Below, piece by piece: positions 37,375 to 45,076 of a DNA stretch of 64,000 bases. Each line of letters opens with the position of its first letter. The stretch's first letter is position 1. Origin of the DNA: Phenylobacterium sp. (GTDB lineage: Bacteria; Pseudomonadota; Alphaproteobacteria; Caulobacterales; Caulobacteraceae); NCBI RefSeq assembly GCF_019636135.1, contig NZ_JAHBYD010000022.1, forward strand, positions 26,213 through 90,212, given 5' to 3'. The translations under genes and the position numbers were made by a program. Below the pieces are notes generated by a model, which was not told where the DNA came from, searched no databases, and was given only the letters and a program-made list of their open reading frames with translations.

Positions 37375-38310
37375 ATGTCCCGCGATCTCGCCCTCGTCAT
37401 CTTCCCCGGCTTCCAGATCCTCGACGCCGCGGGGCCGATCGCGGTGTTCGAGATAGCCGAGCGCTATCGGCCGGGCGGCTACGCCCTGTCGCTCCAGGCC
37501 CCCGGCGGCGGCGAGGTCGCCAGTTCCTCCGGGGTGAGGATGACCGCCGCGCCCCTCGGCCCCGGCCCCTTCGACACCGTGATGCTCTCGGGCGGCGACG
37601 GCACGCGCGCGCTCGCGGACCTGGCCGCCATCACCGCCTGGGTGAAGGTGGTCCCGGCGCGGCGGCGCGCCAGCGTCTGCTCGGGCGCCTACATGCTGGC
37701 CGAGGCCGGCCTGCTGGACGGCCGGCGCTGCACCACCCACTGGGGCCGCACCGACGACTTCGCGCGCCGCTATCCGAAGGCGAAGCTCGACGCCGACCGC
37801 ATCTTCGTGCGCGACGGCGACATCTGGACCTCGGCCGGCATCACCGCCGGCATCGACCTCGCGCTGGCCCTCGTCGAGGACGACCTGGGCGCCGACGTGG
37901 CCCGTCGCGTGGCCCAGCAGCTCGTCGTCCACCAGCGCCGGCCGGGGGGCCAGTCGCAGTTCTCGGCCCTCGTCGACCTGGGCGGCCGCACCGGCCGCTT
38001 CGCCGACCTGATGGACTGGATGCGCGCGCACCTCGCCGAGCCGCTGACCGTCGAGCGCCTGGCCGACCGCGCCGCCATGAGCCCCCGCAACTTCGCCCGC
38101 GCCTTCGCCGCCGAGACCGGGACCACGCCGGCCAAGGCCGTCGAGCGCCTGCGCCTGGAGGCCGCCCGCACCGAGGTCGAGACCGGCCGCGCGCCCATCG
38201 ACCACGTGGCCGGCCTCGTCGGCTTCGGCGACCCCGAACGCATGCGCCGCGCCTTCCTCCGCGCCTTCGGCCAGCCGCCCCAGGCGCTGCGCCGCGCCGC
38301 CCGCGCCTGA
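37375..38310 (+). CDS. GlxA-type AraC-family regulator
   Basis: 311 residues. The N-terminal ~180 residues are a DJ-1/PfpI-like domain with cysteine in ASVCSGAYMLAEAGLLDG, a partly degenerate site that usually only senses. The C-terminal ~100 residues hold two AraC helix-turn-helices (LTVERLADRAAMSPRNFARAFAAETGTTPAKAVERLRLEAAR ... IDHVAGLVGFGDPERMRRAFLRAFG). It probably activates the divergent isonitrile hydratase-like gene in response to a related compound. Confidence 0.88.
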   Translation: MSRDLALVIFPGFQILDAAGPIAVFEIAERYRPGGYALSLQAPGGGEVASSSGVRMTAAPLGPGPFDTVMLSGGDGTRALADLAAITAWVKVVPARRRASVCSGAYMLAEAGLLDGRRCTTHWGRTDDFARRYPKAKLDADRIFVRDGDIWTSAGITAGIDLALALVEDDLGADVARRVAQQLVVHQRRPGGQSQFSALVDLGGRTGRFADLMDWMRAHLAEPLTVERLADRAAMSPRNFARAFAAETGTTPAKAVERLRLEAARTEVETGRAPIDHVAGLVGFGDPERMRRAFLRAFGQPPQALRRAARA

Positions 38311-38322
38311 CGGGGGCGGGAT

Positions 38323-38862
38323 TCAGCCCTTGCCTTGCCGCAGGATCCGCAGGCTCTCGTTCTGGCGCTTGATGATGCCCATCAGCTCGCGGTGGCGCAC
38401 CGCGTCGACCTTGTCGTGCAGGTGCATGATCTCCAGTTCGGCCCGCAGGTTGACGATGTAGTCGTGCTCGGCGGCCTGGCGGTCGCGCTGGGCGGCGCGG
38501 TTCTGGCTCATCATGATGATCGGCGCCTGGATGGCCGCCAGCATCGACAGCATCAGGTTCAGGAAGATGAAGGGGTACGGATCGAAGGCCAAGCCGAACC
38601 CCCTGGTCAGCAGGTTCCAGGTCATCCAGAGGCCCAGCGCCAGGCCGAACCCGATGATGAAGCCCCACGACCCCCCGACCGCGGCGACCTGATCGGCCAG
38701 CCGCTCGCTCGGCCGCCGTTCATCGTGCTTCAGCTTCGGGTCGACGCCCGTCGGGGCCTCGGTGGCGATGAGGTCGATCACGCTTCGCTGGACGGGCGTC
38801 AGCCCATCGTAGGCGCAGCCCAGCAGGTCCTTGGCCAGTTGTTCGCGTGCGTCGAGCGGCAT
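38323..38862 (-). CDS. DUF1003 membrane protein
   Basis: 179 residues. The central part has two membrane helices (GGSWGFIIGFGLALGLWMTWNLL and FIFLNLMLSMLAAIQAPIIMMSQNR), joined by a short loop with FDPYPF, the DUF1003 signature. A long amphipathic C-terminal helix follows, ending in RQNESLRILRQGKG. Cytoplasmic basic segments lie on both sides. Function unknown; the family is common next to ion-transport and cyclic-nucleotide genes. AAGGGAAGACGG precedes the ATG. It converges with the AraC gene. Confidence 0.85.
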   Translation of the reverse strand: MPLDAREQLAKDLLGCAYDGLTPVQRSVIDLIATEAPTGVDPKLKHDERRPSERLADQVAAVGGSWGFIIGFGLALGLWMTWNLLTRGFGLAFDPYPFIFLNLMLSMLAAIQAPIIMMSQNRAAQRDRQAAEHDYIVNLRAELEIMHLHDKVDAVRHRELMGIIKRQNESLRILRQGKG

Positions 38863-38978
38863 CCGTCTTCCCTTTGGCGAGCGTAGCGGTGTGACCGCGA
38901 CAACTGTCAGGGGGTTTGGGATGACGGCAAGCGGCAAGGCGCAGGCGGGCGGCCGGGGGCGGCGGCGTCCCGCCGGCG

Positions 38979-39980
38979 TCAGGAGGCGGTGACCGCCGCG
39001 GCCTGGGCCGGGGCGAGCATCGCCGCCTCGGCCGGCGCCGGCGCCGGCGCCGGCGCGACGGCGGCGGGCTTGGCCTTCGTGTCAACCTTCGTCGCCTTGG
39101 CGTCGGCCGCCGAAGCGGGCTCGAGCGAGGCCTCGATCGCCTTCTCGACCGTCGCCGGCGGGATCCGCAGCTCCGGGACAGCGTCCGCAGGCCCCGACGT
39201 CAGCACCGCGGTCTCGACCCCCGGCAGCGGCGACAGGCCCGGAACGGCGCGCAGCTTGTGCGGGGAGAAGCGGTAGAAGACGTGCATGCCCACTTGGCTG
39301 ACGCGCAGCATGTGCGGGGCCCACATCGGGGCGACCGCGGCGGTGTGGAAATGCGTCGCCGAGCCGATGTCGGCCAGCGCGGCGCCGGCGAGCGTGCGGG
39401 TCGCCACGGCGCGGGCGCGGTCCCACGCCTCGCTCTCATGGCCGCGGCGCCCCTCTTGCCCGCGGCGCATCGAGCCGTCGCAGGCGAAGCTGAACTGGCA
39501 CCCACGGTGGCCGGCGCCCTGGAACACCACCGCGCAGACGCTCTTGGGGAAGGCCGGGTGCTTCACCCGGTTCATCACCACCTGGGCGACGGCGTACTGC
39601 CCGCGCGAGCTCTCGCCGCGGGCCTCGTAGTAGACCGCCTGGGTCAGGCACTCCAGATCGGCGCGCCGGCGGGCCTTGGCGGCCACCTTCTCGCGGCCCC
39701 CGTCGTGGCGCAGCATGAACAGCCGCGCATCCTCCCCCTCCTGGAAGCCGTAATGTTCCAGTCCGAGACGCAGGCCCTGGCCCTGGGCTTCCAGGTACGA
39801 CCCTGCGTAGCCGCGCTGCGCCGCCTCGGCGATGCGCTGCTCGTGGGCGTAGTCGGCCACATGGCCCGCCATGCCGGCGGCCAGGAAAAGCGCGCCCAGG
39901 CCCAGGCCGACGCCGGAGCCCGCCAAAACGGCGCTGATCGGCGAACGCCGCGCGGCGCTCACCTTCGATACAAACTGCAA
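38979..39980 (-). CDS. SleB-type cell wall hydrolase, second copy
   Basis: 333 residues from a proposed TTG at 39980 with GAGGA ten bases before it; an upstream GTG is possible. A single N-terminal membrane helix (ISAVLAGSGVGLGLGALFLAAG) anchors it. The SleB/Hydrolase_2 domain follows: CLTQAVYYEARGESSRGQYAVAQVVMNRV ... CQFSFACDGSM, with the glutamate in YYEARGE. The C-terminal ~90 residues are alanine/proline/lysine rich. It is a paralogue of the protein at 27697. Probable peptidoglycan cleavage during growth or division. Confidence 0.85.
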   Translation of the reverse strand: MQFVSKVSAARRSPISAVLAGSGVGLGLGALFLAAGMAGHVADYAHEQRIAEAAQRGYAGSYLEAQGQGLRLGLEHYGFQEGEDARLFMLRHDGGREKVAAKARRRADLECLTQAVYYEARGESSRGQYAVAQVVMNRVKHPAFPKSVCAVVFQGAGHRGCQFSFACDGSMRRGQEGRRGHESEAWDRARAVATRTLAGAALADIGSATHFHTAAVAPMWAPHMLRVSQVGMHVFYRFSPHKLRAVPGLSPLPGVETAVLTSGPADAVPELRIPPATVEKAIEASLEPASAADAKATKVDTKAKPAAVAPAPAPAPAEAAMLAPAQAAAVTAS

Positions 39981-40412
39981 AACGGAACGGTCCTCAGCGG
40001 CGAGGGCGAACCTGCCCCCAACTTGACGCCCCACACGGGGTATTCGGCGGCGCCCCTGCTCGTGCTGGTAGCGTCCGCCGGCAGGCCTGGCCCGAGATCC
40101 GTGTTGGGCGAGGCAACGGCAAATGATGAAGCGTCTATGAATGCCCGATGCGACCTTGGCAAGAATTTTTTGCACCGCAGCATTAACGCCGGAGCGGCCG
40201 TCAAACGTCGCTCAGATTGATCCGACAGCGCAGGTTCCTGAGAACCCACGGGAATCCCGGGTAGACACGCCCCAGCCTCGCGAGGTCTTCGGCTAACGCT
40301 GAATTCTTCTGAAACCATGCGCGTTTACCTTATTCGCAAGCACAGGCGTCTTGCGCGGAACCGCGGGCGCGTCCGGCTGTTCTGTAGCGGTCCAGTCCAG
40401 GAGGGCTTCCCG
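39981..40412. other. Intergenic region between divergent SleB and small lipoprotein genes
   Basis: 432 bp. It must contain promoters for both neighbours. It holds a T-rich patch at 40170 (AAGAATTTTTTGC). A ribosome-binding AGGAGGG lies at 40398 before the lipoprotein. No RNA gene or clear hairpin family was seen. Confidence 0.5.
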
Positions 40413-40592
40413 TTGCGTATCCCGATGATCCTCGCCACCGCCGCGACCGGGCTGGCGCTCGCCGCCTGCGGTCACAACACCGAACAGCGCGCCGCCACCG
40501 GCGCCGTCGCGGGCGCCGTCGTGGGCGGCCCCGTGGGCGCGGCCGTCGGCGCAGGCGCCGGCGCGGTCGTCTCGAAGGCGACCGACAAGTAG
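40413..40592 (+). CDS. Small lipoprotein with a glycine-zipper
   Basis: 59 residues from TTG, seven bases after AGGAGGG. Lipobox LAAC (near residue 19; ATGLALAACGHN) follows a short signal peptide. The rest is a glycine-zipper (AVAGAVVGGPVGAAVGAGAGAVV), seen in many outer-membrane stress lipoproteins that insert in or span the membrane. The TTG start is supported by the ribosome site; the ATG at 40425 would shorten the signal. Similar tiny proteins are common in Caulobacterales. Confidence 0.75.
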   Translation: MRIPMILATAATGLALAACGHNTEQRAATGAVAGAVVGGPVGAAVGAGAGAVVSKATDK

Positions 40593-40665
40593 GAGAGCGG
40601 GGCCGCCGGCCGCATCTGGCGCCGAGCTTGCTGCGTAGCTTCCCGTGAGCAACGGGAGGCGCAGC

Positions 40666-40746
40666 ATGCGCAATCTCATCCTGGCCCTGGCCGCCCTCGT
40701 AGGGGTGCTCTGGGTCGCGGCGAACGCGGCCCAGGCGTCGTTCTAA
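40666..40746 (+). CDS. Very small hydrophobic exported or membrane peptide
   Basis: 26 residues (MRNLILALAALVGVLWVAAN then AAQASF). GGGAGGC lies eight bases before the ATG. The sequence is a signal peptide or single membrane helix with an alanine-rich end. It follows the glycine-zipper lipoprotein by 73 bp on the same strand. It is too short to recognise and may be a sensor or toxin-like small membrane peptide. Confidence 0.5.
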   Translation: MRNLILALAALVGVLWVAANAAQASF

Positions 40747-40772
40747 GCAAGGTTCCCGACAGATCGTCTCCT

Positions 40773-40818
40773 CATCCTCGATGGAGGAAGGGCCGGGGAT
40801 GGTGGTGTGCGCAGGACT
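40773..40818. repeat. Half copy of a CTCGATGGAGGAAGGG repeat
   Basis: CATCCTCGATGGAGGAAGGG and GGATGGTGGTGTGCGCAGGA. The last 20 bases are identical to 62847-62866, where the full palindrome exists. Only one arm is present here. Confidence 0.75.
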
Positions 40819-40874
40819 TCACCGGCCGGGCGCGAGAGGCGCCGTCTGCCGTAACGCTCCCTCGGAGACTCTGA

Positions 40875-41852
40875 TCAGGCCGCCTTCGGCGCGCCTGTCC
40901 CGCGTCGCGCCTGGTGCATCTGCCACAGGCGCCAGACATCCACCGCGGCCAGCGCCAGGAAGATCACGATCGTCGCGCCGACACCGATCCGCATGCCGGT
41001 GTCGAAGTTGGCCTGCACGCGCTCGGCCACGTCGGGCGTCCAGACGGACCAGCTCACCTCGATCCAGTGCCCGGCCTGGTAGACCGCCCCGATCACCGCC
41101 GCGCCCATCAGGTTGCGCACCAGCGACATCGCCCGGTTGAAGGCCACGAGGCCCGGCTGGAACAGCGCGATCAGGTTCATCGCCAGCTCGAACAGCGCGT
41201 AGCCTAGGATCGGCCCGTACATCTCGCGCCAGACCGGGGCCATGGCGACGGTCATGCCGTAGTCCGGCATGAAGTTGCGGAACCGGATCAGGCCCATCCA
41301 CCACAGGATGAAGACCACCCCCATGCCGATCTCGACCACGCGTTCGAAGCGCGACTTGGTCTTGCGCTCGGGCGGCGGCAACTGGCTGGGCTTCCATTGC
41401 TGCAGGAAGGTCGTCTTCCCGAACCGCTCGATCAGCGCGCAGACCAGGGTCACGGCCCCGAAGCCGAAGACCAGAAACCCGAACAGCGAGGTGTCGCCGG
41501 CCACCCGGTCCACCACCATGTGGTCGCCCGCGATGATCACGACCAGCGTCATCACCACCCAGACCCCCAGGATCACGCCGCAGACCGCCTTCACCGCCGC
41601 CCACCAGAACGGGAACACCTCGGGCCCGATCAGGTGCTGCGTCTTGCGATAGCGCCCCGACACCGTCAGCGGGTGGCCGAAGCGGATCAGCAGCGCCTCC
41701 AGCTCCTCGCGGGTCTGCGGCCGCCCCAGGCGGTCTTCCGCCTCCTCGATCTGCGAGAGCAGCACGTCGCGCAGCTCGGCGGCGACGTCGGCCTTCTGGG
41801 CCTCGGGCAGGTGGCGCGCGATGGCCGCCAGGTAGCGTTCGAGAAGGTCCAT
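40875..41852 (-). CDS. Membrane protein with N-terminal HAAS domain
   Basis: 325 residues. The first ~75 residues (LLERYLAAIARHLPEAQKADVAAELRDVLLSQIEEAEDRLGRPQTREELEALLIRFGHP, quoted here in outline) form the HAAS signalling domain usually paired with PadR regulators. Six or so membrane helices follow (FPFWWAAVKAVCGVILGVWVV; GFLVFGFGAVTLVCALI; and others). Its ATG overlaps the PadR stop (TGATG), so the two are one operon. The likely job is to pass membrane or envelope signals to PadR. Confidence 0.82.
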   Translation of the reverse strand: MDLLERYLAAIARHLPEAQKADVAAELRDVLLSQIEEAEDRLGRPQTREELEALLIRFGHPLTVSGRYRKTQHLIGPEVFPFWWAAVKAVCGVILGVWVVMTLVVIIAGDHMVVDRVAGDTSLFGFLVFGFGAVTLVCALIERFGKTTFLQQWKPSQLPPPERKTKSRFERVVEIGMGVVFILWWMGLIRFRNFMPDYGMTVAMAPVWREMYGPILGYALFELAMNLIALFQPGLVAFNRAMSLVRNLMGAAVIGAVYQAGHWIEVSWSVWTPDVAERVQANFDTGMRIGVGATIVIFLALAAVDVWRLWQMHQARRGTGAPKAA

Positions 41853-42208
41853 CAGGACGCTCCTTCCTCAAGGATTCCGGTGAGGGAGGCGTTCAGCGCG
41901 GACCACTCCGCGATCAGCCGTTCGAGCACGCCGCGGCCCTCGTCCGAGAGCCGGTAGAACCGCTTGTTGCGCTTCTCCTCCTCCCGCCATTCGCTGGTCA
42001 GCAGCCCCTGGGCCTCCAGCCGGCGCAGCATGGGATAGAGCGCGCCCTCCTCGATCTCGACGCCGCTCTCCGCCAGCGCCTTGCGCAGCGTGTAGCCGTA
42101 ATGCTCCCGGCGAAGCTGCCCCAGCACCGCCAGGACCAGCGACCCGCGCCGGAGCTCCTGTCGAAGCGTCTCGAAGATGTCGGCGTCGCTCGGCATGCTG
42201 TGCGTCAT
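41852..42208 (-). CDS. PadR-family regulator
   Basis: 118 residues. PadR winged helix: GSLVLAVLGQLRREHYGYTLRKAL ... EIEEGALYPMLRRLEAQGLLTSEWREEEKRNKRFYRLSDEG. The C-terminal helix is for dimerisation. The ATG at 42208 has no ribosome site but sits two bases from the palindrome at 42211, so the mRNA may be nearly leaderless; a second ATG at 42196 is possible. It is the first gene of the PadR-HAAS operon and should bind its own promoter. Confidence 0.88.
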   Translation of the reverse strand: MTHSMPSDADIFETLRQELRRGSLVLAVLGQLRREHYGYTLRKALAESGVEIEEGALYPMLRRLEAQGLLTSEWREEEKRNKRFYRLSDEGRGVLERLIAEWSALNASLTGILEEGAS

Positions 42209-42210
42209 AT

Positions 42211-42227
42211 ACTGTGTTCTACACAGT
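42211..42227. promoter_or_regulatory. PadR operator-like palindrome
   Basis: ACTGTGT-TCT-ACACAGT is a perfect 7-3-7 inverted repeat touching the padR-like start codon. PadR dimers bind ATGT-N8-ACAT-like sites, and a match of this type beside the regulator gene suggests autorepression. A second palindrome CGCATA-C-TATGCG follows at 42234-42246. Confidence 0.6.
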
Positions 42228-42256
42228 GTCTAGCGCATACTATGCGGTACTAGGTA

Positions 42257-42445
42257 TCTCCTCTCCCCCCGTGAGCGCAGCGAACGGAGAGGGAGAGGGC
42301 AGGGAGAGGGCGGTTCGGCGGGTGGGCCGGCAAGGCGTCTGCCCGGACCCGCTCGACTATGAGCATTGCCGTCGGCGAAGGCCGAACCGCCGCGCCGCCC
42401 TCTCCCTGCCCTCTCCCTCTCTCGCTACGCTCGGGGGAGAGGAGA
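42257..42445. repeat. Palindromic TCTCCTCTCCCCCC repeat
   Basis: TCTCCTCTCCCCCC at the left and GGGGGAGAGGAGA at the right border a long inverted repeat with nested GGGAGAGGGC / GCCCTCTCCC and GGTTCGGCGG / CCGCCGAACC-type arms. It fills most of the 316-bp gap between padR and the epoxide-hydrolase-like gene. Confidence 0.8.
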
Positions 42446-42524
42446 CTATGCTATCGAGCCGATGCGGCTGGCCGGGGCTGCGGGTCGCGTATAATCTACG
42501 CCGTAAAGTCATCGGGAGGCCTTC

Positions 42525-43427
42525 ATGCGCATCTTCGCCGCCGCTCTCGCCGCCGCCGTCCTGCTGACGGCCCCCGCCGCCCGGGCCGCCCCGCAGGACA
42601 GGTACGCCGCCAATGGCGACGTGAAGATCCACTACGTCGTCGACGGCAAGGGCCCGCTGGTGGTGCTGATCCACGGCTTCCCCGACTACTGGGCCACCTG
42701 GAAGCCGCTGATGGCCGAGCTCGCCAAGGCCGGCTACCGCACCGCCGCCCTCGACACCCGCGGCTACAACCTCTCGGACAAGCCGCAGGGCGTGGCCGCC
42801 TACGCCATGCCCAACCTGATCGGCGACGTGGCCGCCGTGATCGCCGCCGAGGGCCAGAAGCACGCCACGGTGATCGGCCACGACTGGGGCGCCGCCATCG
42901 CCTGGCAGACCACGTTCGCGCGGCCCGACCTGGTCGACAGGCTGGTGATCCTCTCCGTCCCGCACCCCGCCGGCATGGCCCGCGAACTCGCCACCAACCC
43001 GGACCAGCAGAAGAACAGCCAGTACGCCCGCAACTTCCAGAAGGAGGGCTCGGAGAAGGCCCTCACGGCCGAGGGCCTCGCCGGCTGGGTGAAGGACCCC
43101 AAGGAAAAGCCCGGCTACGTCGAGGCCTTCCGGCGCTCCGACTTCGCCGCGATGATGAACTACTACCGCGCCAACTACCCGCGCGGGACCGGCGCCGACG
43201 CGCAGGCCCCGGCCGCCGCGCCGGACCCGCGCGTGAAGGTCCCCGTCCTCGTCCTCCACGGCATGAAGGACACCGCCCTGAACGCCGCCGGCCACGCCGG
43301 GACCTGGAACCACGTCGACGCCGACACCACGATCGTCATGTTCCCCGAGGCCGGCCACTTCGTGCAGCACGACGCCGAGGCCCAGGTGAACCGCACCATC
43401 AAGGACTGGCTGAACGCCCACCGGTAG
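42525..43427 (+). CDS. Exported epoxide-hydrolase-like alpha/beta hydrolase
   Basis: 300 residues with a signal peptide (LAAAVLLTAPAARAAP). The oxyanion motif is HGFPD, the nucleophile is aspartate in GHDWGAAIAW (as in epoxide hydrolases and haloalkane dehalogenases), the acid lies near HGMKDTALN and the histidine is in GHFVQHD. Two lid tyrosines that epoxide hydrolases need were not checked. Exported to the periplasm. GGGAGGC lies seven bases before the ATG. Confidence 0.82.
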   Translation: MRIFAAALAAAVLLTAPAARAAPQDRYAANGDVKIHYVVDGKGPLVVLIHGFPDYWATWKPLMAELAKAGYRTAALDTRGYNLSDKPQGVAAYAMPNLIGDVAAVIAAEGQKHATVIGHDWGAAIAWQTTFARPDLVDRLVILSVPHPAGMARELATNPDQQKNSQYARNFQKEGSEKALTAEGLAGWVKDPKEKPGYVEAFRRSDFAAMMNYYRANYPRGTGADAQAPAAAPDPRVKVPVLVLHGMKDTALNAAGHAGTWNHVDADTTIVMFPEAGHFVQHDAEAQVNRTIKDWLNAHR

Positions 43428-43449
43428 GGCCACCACAACCCTTCCCGCT

Positions 43450-43480
43450 CGTCATCCCCCGGCTTGTCCGGGGGATGACG
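43450..43480. repeat. GTCATCCCCCGGCTTGTCC hairpin repeat
   Basis: CGTCATCCCCCGG-CTTGT-CCGGGGGATGACG, a perfect ~13-bp stem, follows the hydrolase stop and could terminate it. It is a short member of the family found at 17.8, 19.8, 22.8 and 35.8 kb. Confidence 0.8.
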
Positions 43481-43562
43481 TATCCGGGAGGGAGGCCGCC
43501 GCGTTGACTTCCGCGGACGGCGGCGCACTAAGTTGACGCCGGCGTCACGGAGGACACTCCCC

Positions 43563-44771
43563 ATGTCCGAGAACGAGCTCCCCACCGGCATCCAGATCAT
43601 GGAGATCGACCCGGAGTTCCGGGCCGACCCCTATCCGCGGCTGGCCGAGCTCCAGGGCCGGTGCCCGGTCCGCCACGATCCCGTGCTCGAGTCCGTGGTC
43701 CTCACCGGCTACGAGGACGTCCGCGCCACGGTCAACGACCGCACGCTCTGGCGGAACCCGGCGCGCGGCAACCCGCGGGCCCTCTTCAACCGCATGACCG
43801 ACGCCAACGCCGACGCGCCGCAGTCGATCCTCTTCATGGACGACCCGGATCACGCCCGCGTGCGCGGCCCCCTCACCCAGGCCTTCTACAGGCGCGCGGC
43901 GAAGATGAAGCCGCAGGTCGAGGCCGTCGTCGACGAGGTGCTGGACGGGCTCGCGGGCCGCGAGAGCTTCGACGTCATCGCCGACTACGGCGTGCCCGTG
44001 CCGATCCTGGTGATCGCCGCCGTCCTCGGCATCCCCAAGGAACGGCTGCGCGACTTCCGCGAGTGGTCCGAGGGGATCATCCAGTCGCTCAACGCCCTGC
44101 GCACCCCCGAGCAGGAGGCCGAGCTCGTGGCCGCCGCCACCGCGCTCGACGCCTTCTTCGCCGAAGCCATGGCCGAGCGCCGCAAGGCCCCCCGCGACGA
44201 CCTGATCACCGACATGGTCCAGCTCCAGGCCGAGGGCGCCGCGCTCACCGACCTCGAGGTCAGCGTCAACCTCCAGAGCCTGCTGGTCGGCGGCAACCTC
44301 ACCACCACCGACCTGATCGGCAACGGCGTCATCGCCTTCCTGCGCAACCCCGCCGAACTCGCCAAGCTCAGGGCCGACCCCAAGCTGATCGCCGCCGCCG
44401 TCGAGGAGATCCTGCGCTACGACCCGCCGATCAGCATGACCGGCCGCGTCGCCTCCCGCGACCTGGAGATCGGCGGCGAGGCGGTGGGCGAGAAGGACAT
44501 CCTCCTCAACCAGCTCCGCGCCGCCAACCGCGACCCGTCGGTCTACGAGAACCCCGACCGCTTCGACATCACCCGCAAGCACGTGCCGCACATGGCCTTC
44601 GGCGGCGGCGCCCACATCTGCATCGGCGCGCCCCTGGCCCGCATGGAAGGCCAGGCCGCCCTCCTGAAACTCTTCACCCGCTTCCCGGACCTGAAGCTCG
44701 CCGAGCAGGACCTCGCCTACCGCCCCCTCCCCGGCTTCCGCGGCGTCGAACACCTGCTCGTCGAGCCCTGA
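43563..44771 (+). CDS. Cytochrome P450
   Basis: 402 residues, soluble bacterial type. The haem cysteine is Cys353 in [15 protein letters not shown], the ExxR helix is EEILRYDPP, and the I-helix has [16 protein letters not shown], where the usual AGxDT oxygen-activation motif is replaced by GGNLTTT. The organisation is like class I P450s that use separate ferredoxin and ferredoxin reductase, neither of which is adjacent. The substrate is unknown. GGAGGAC precedes the ATG. Confidence 0.92.
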   Translation: MSENELPTGIQIMEIDPEFRADPYPRLAELQGRCPVRHDPVLESVVLTGYEDVRATVNDRTLWRNPARGNPRALFNRMTDANADAPQSILFMDDPDHARVRGPLTQAFYRRAAKMKPQVEAVVDEVLDGLAGRESFDVIADYGVPVPILVIAAVLGIPKERLRDFREWSEGIIQSLNALRTPEQEAELVAAATALDAFFAEAMAERRKAPRDDLITDMVQLQAEGAALTDLEVSVNLQSLLVGGNLTTTDLIGNGVIAFLRNPAELAKLRADPKLIAAAVEEILRYDPPISMTGRVASRDLEIGGEAVGEKDILLNQLRAANRDPSVYENPDRFDITRKHVPHMAFGGGAHICIGAPLARMEGQAALLKLFTRFPDLKLAEQDLAYRPLPGFRGVEHLLVEP

Positions 44772-44802
44772 CGCCGCATCGCGCCGCAGGCAAAGGAAAT
44801 CG

Positions 44803-44883
44803 GGAACCGCGGAATACGCGGAAGAACGCGGAAACAGCGCCGCCCGGACACCCTTCCGTGTCTTCCGTGTTTTCCGTGGTTCC
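44803..44883. repeat. Palindrome with CGCGGAA 9-nt units
   Basis: GGAACCGCGGAATACGCGGAA at the left is answered by TTCCGTGTCTTCCGTGTTTTCCGTGGTTCC at the right (parts). Arms consist of ~9-nt CGCGGAANN units. The core GCGCCGCCCGGAC resembles the loops of the other 9-nt families. Confidence 0.8.
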
Positions 44884-44893
44884 TTCTTCCCTT

Positions 44894-44975
44894 GAAACCG
44901 CAGAGCCCGCGGAGATGCGCGAGAGACGCAACGCTCCCGCCCTCCGCGTATCTCCGCGATCTCCGCGGTTGAATC
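44894..44975. repeat. Palindrome with CCGCAGAG / CGCGGAGAT 9-nt units
   Basis: GAAACCGCAGAGCCCGCGGAGATGCG opens and CGCGTATCTCCGCGATCTCCGCGGTT closes it (abbreviated). The 9-nt units are those seen inside the mobile element at 8401, but the terminal repeats of that element are absent here. It lies in tandem with the palindrome at 44803. Confidence 0.75.
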
Positions 44976-45004
44976 CGACAGCGCCCGCGGCGCGCGCGTC
45001 CATA

Positions 45005-45022
45005 CTGACACTCTGCTGTCAG
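45005..45022. promoter_or_regulatory. Palindrome CTGACA-N6-TGTCAG upstream of uvrB
   Basis: 6-6-6 inverted repeat 55 bp before the uvrB ATG. A second pair, TCCAAGGT / ACCTTGGA, spans 45032-45072. They do not match the alphaproteobacterial LexA box (GTTC-N7-GTTC) and no SOS box was found. Confidence 0.3.
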
Positions 45023-45076
45023 CAGGCCTGATCCAAGGTGTGGCGATCCCGCCTCGGAGCGCCTACCTTGGACGCC

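Noticed and set aside
45005..45072. SOS box for uvrB
   Set aside because: The palindromes CTGACA...TGTCAG and TCCAAGGT...ACCTTGGA do not match GTTC-N7-GTTC.
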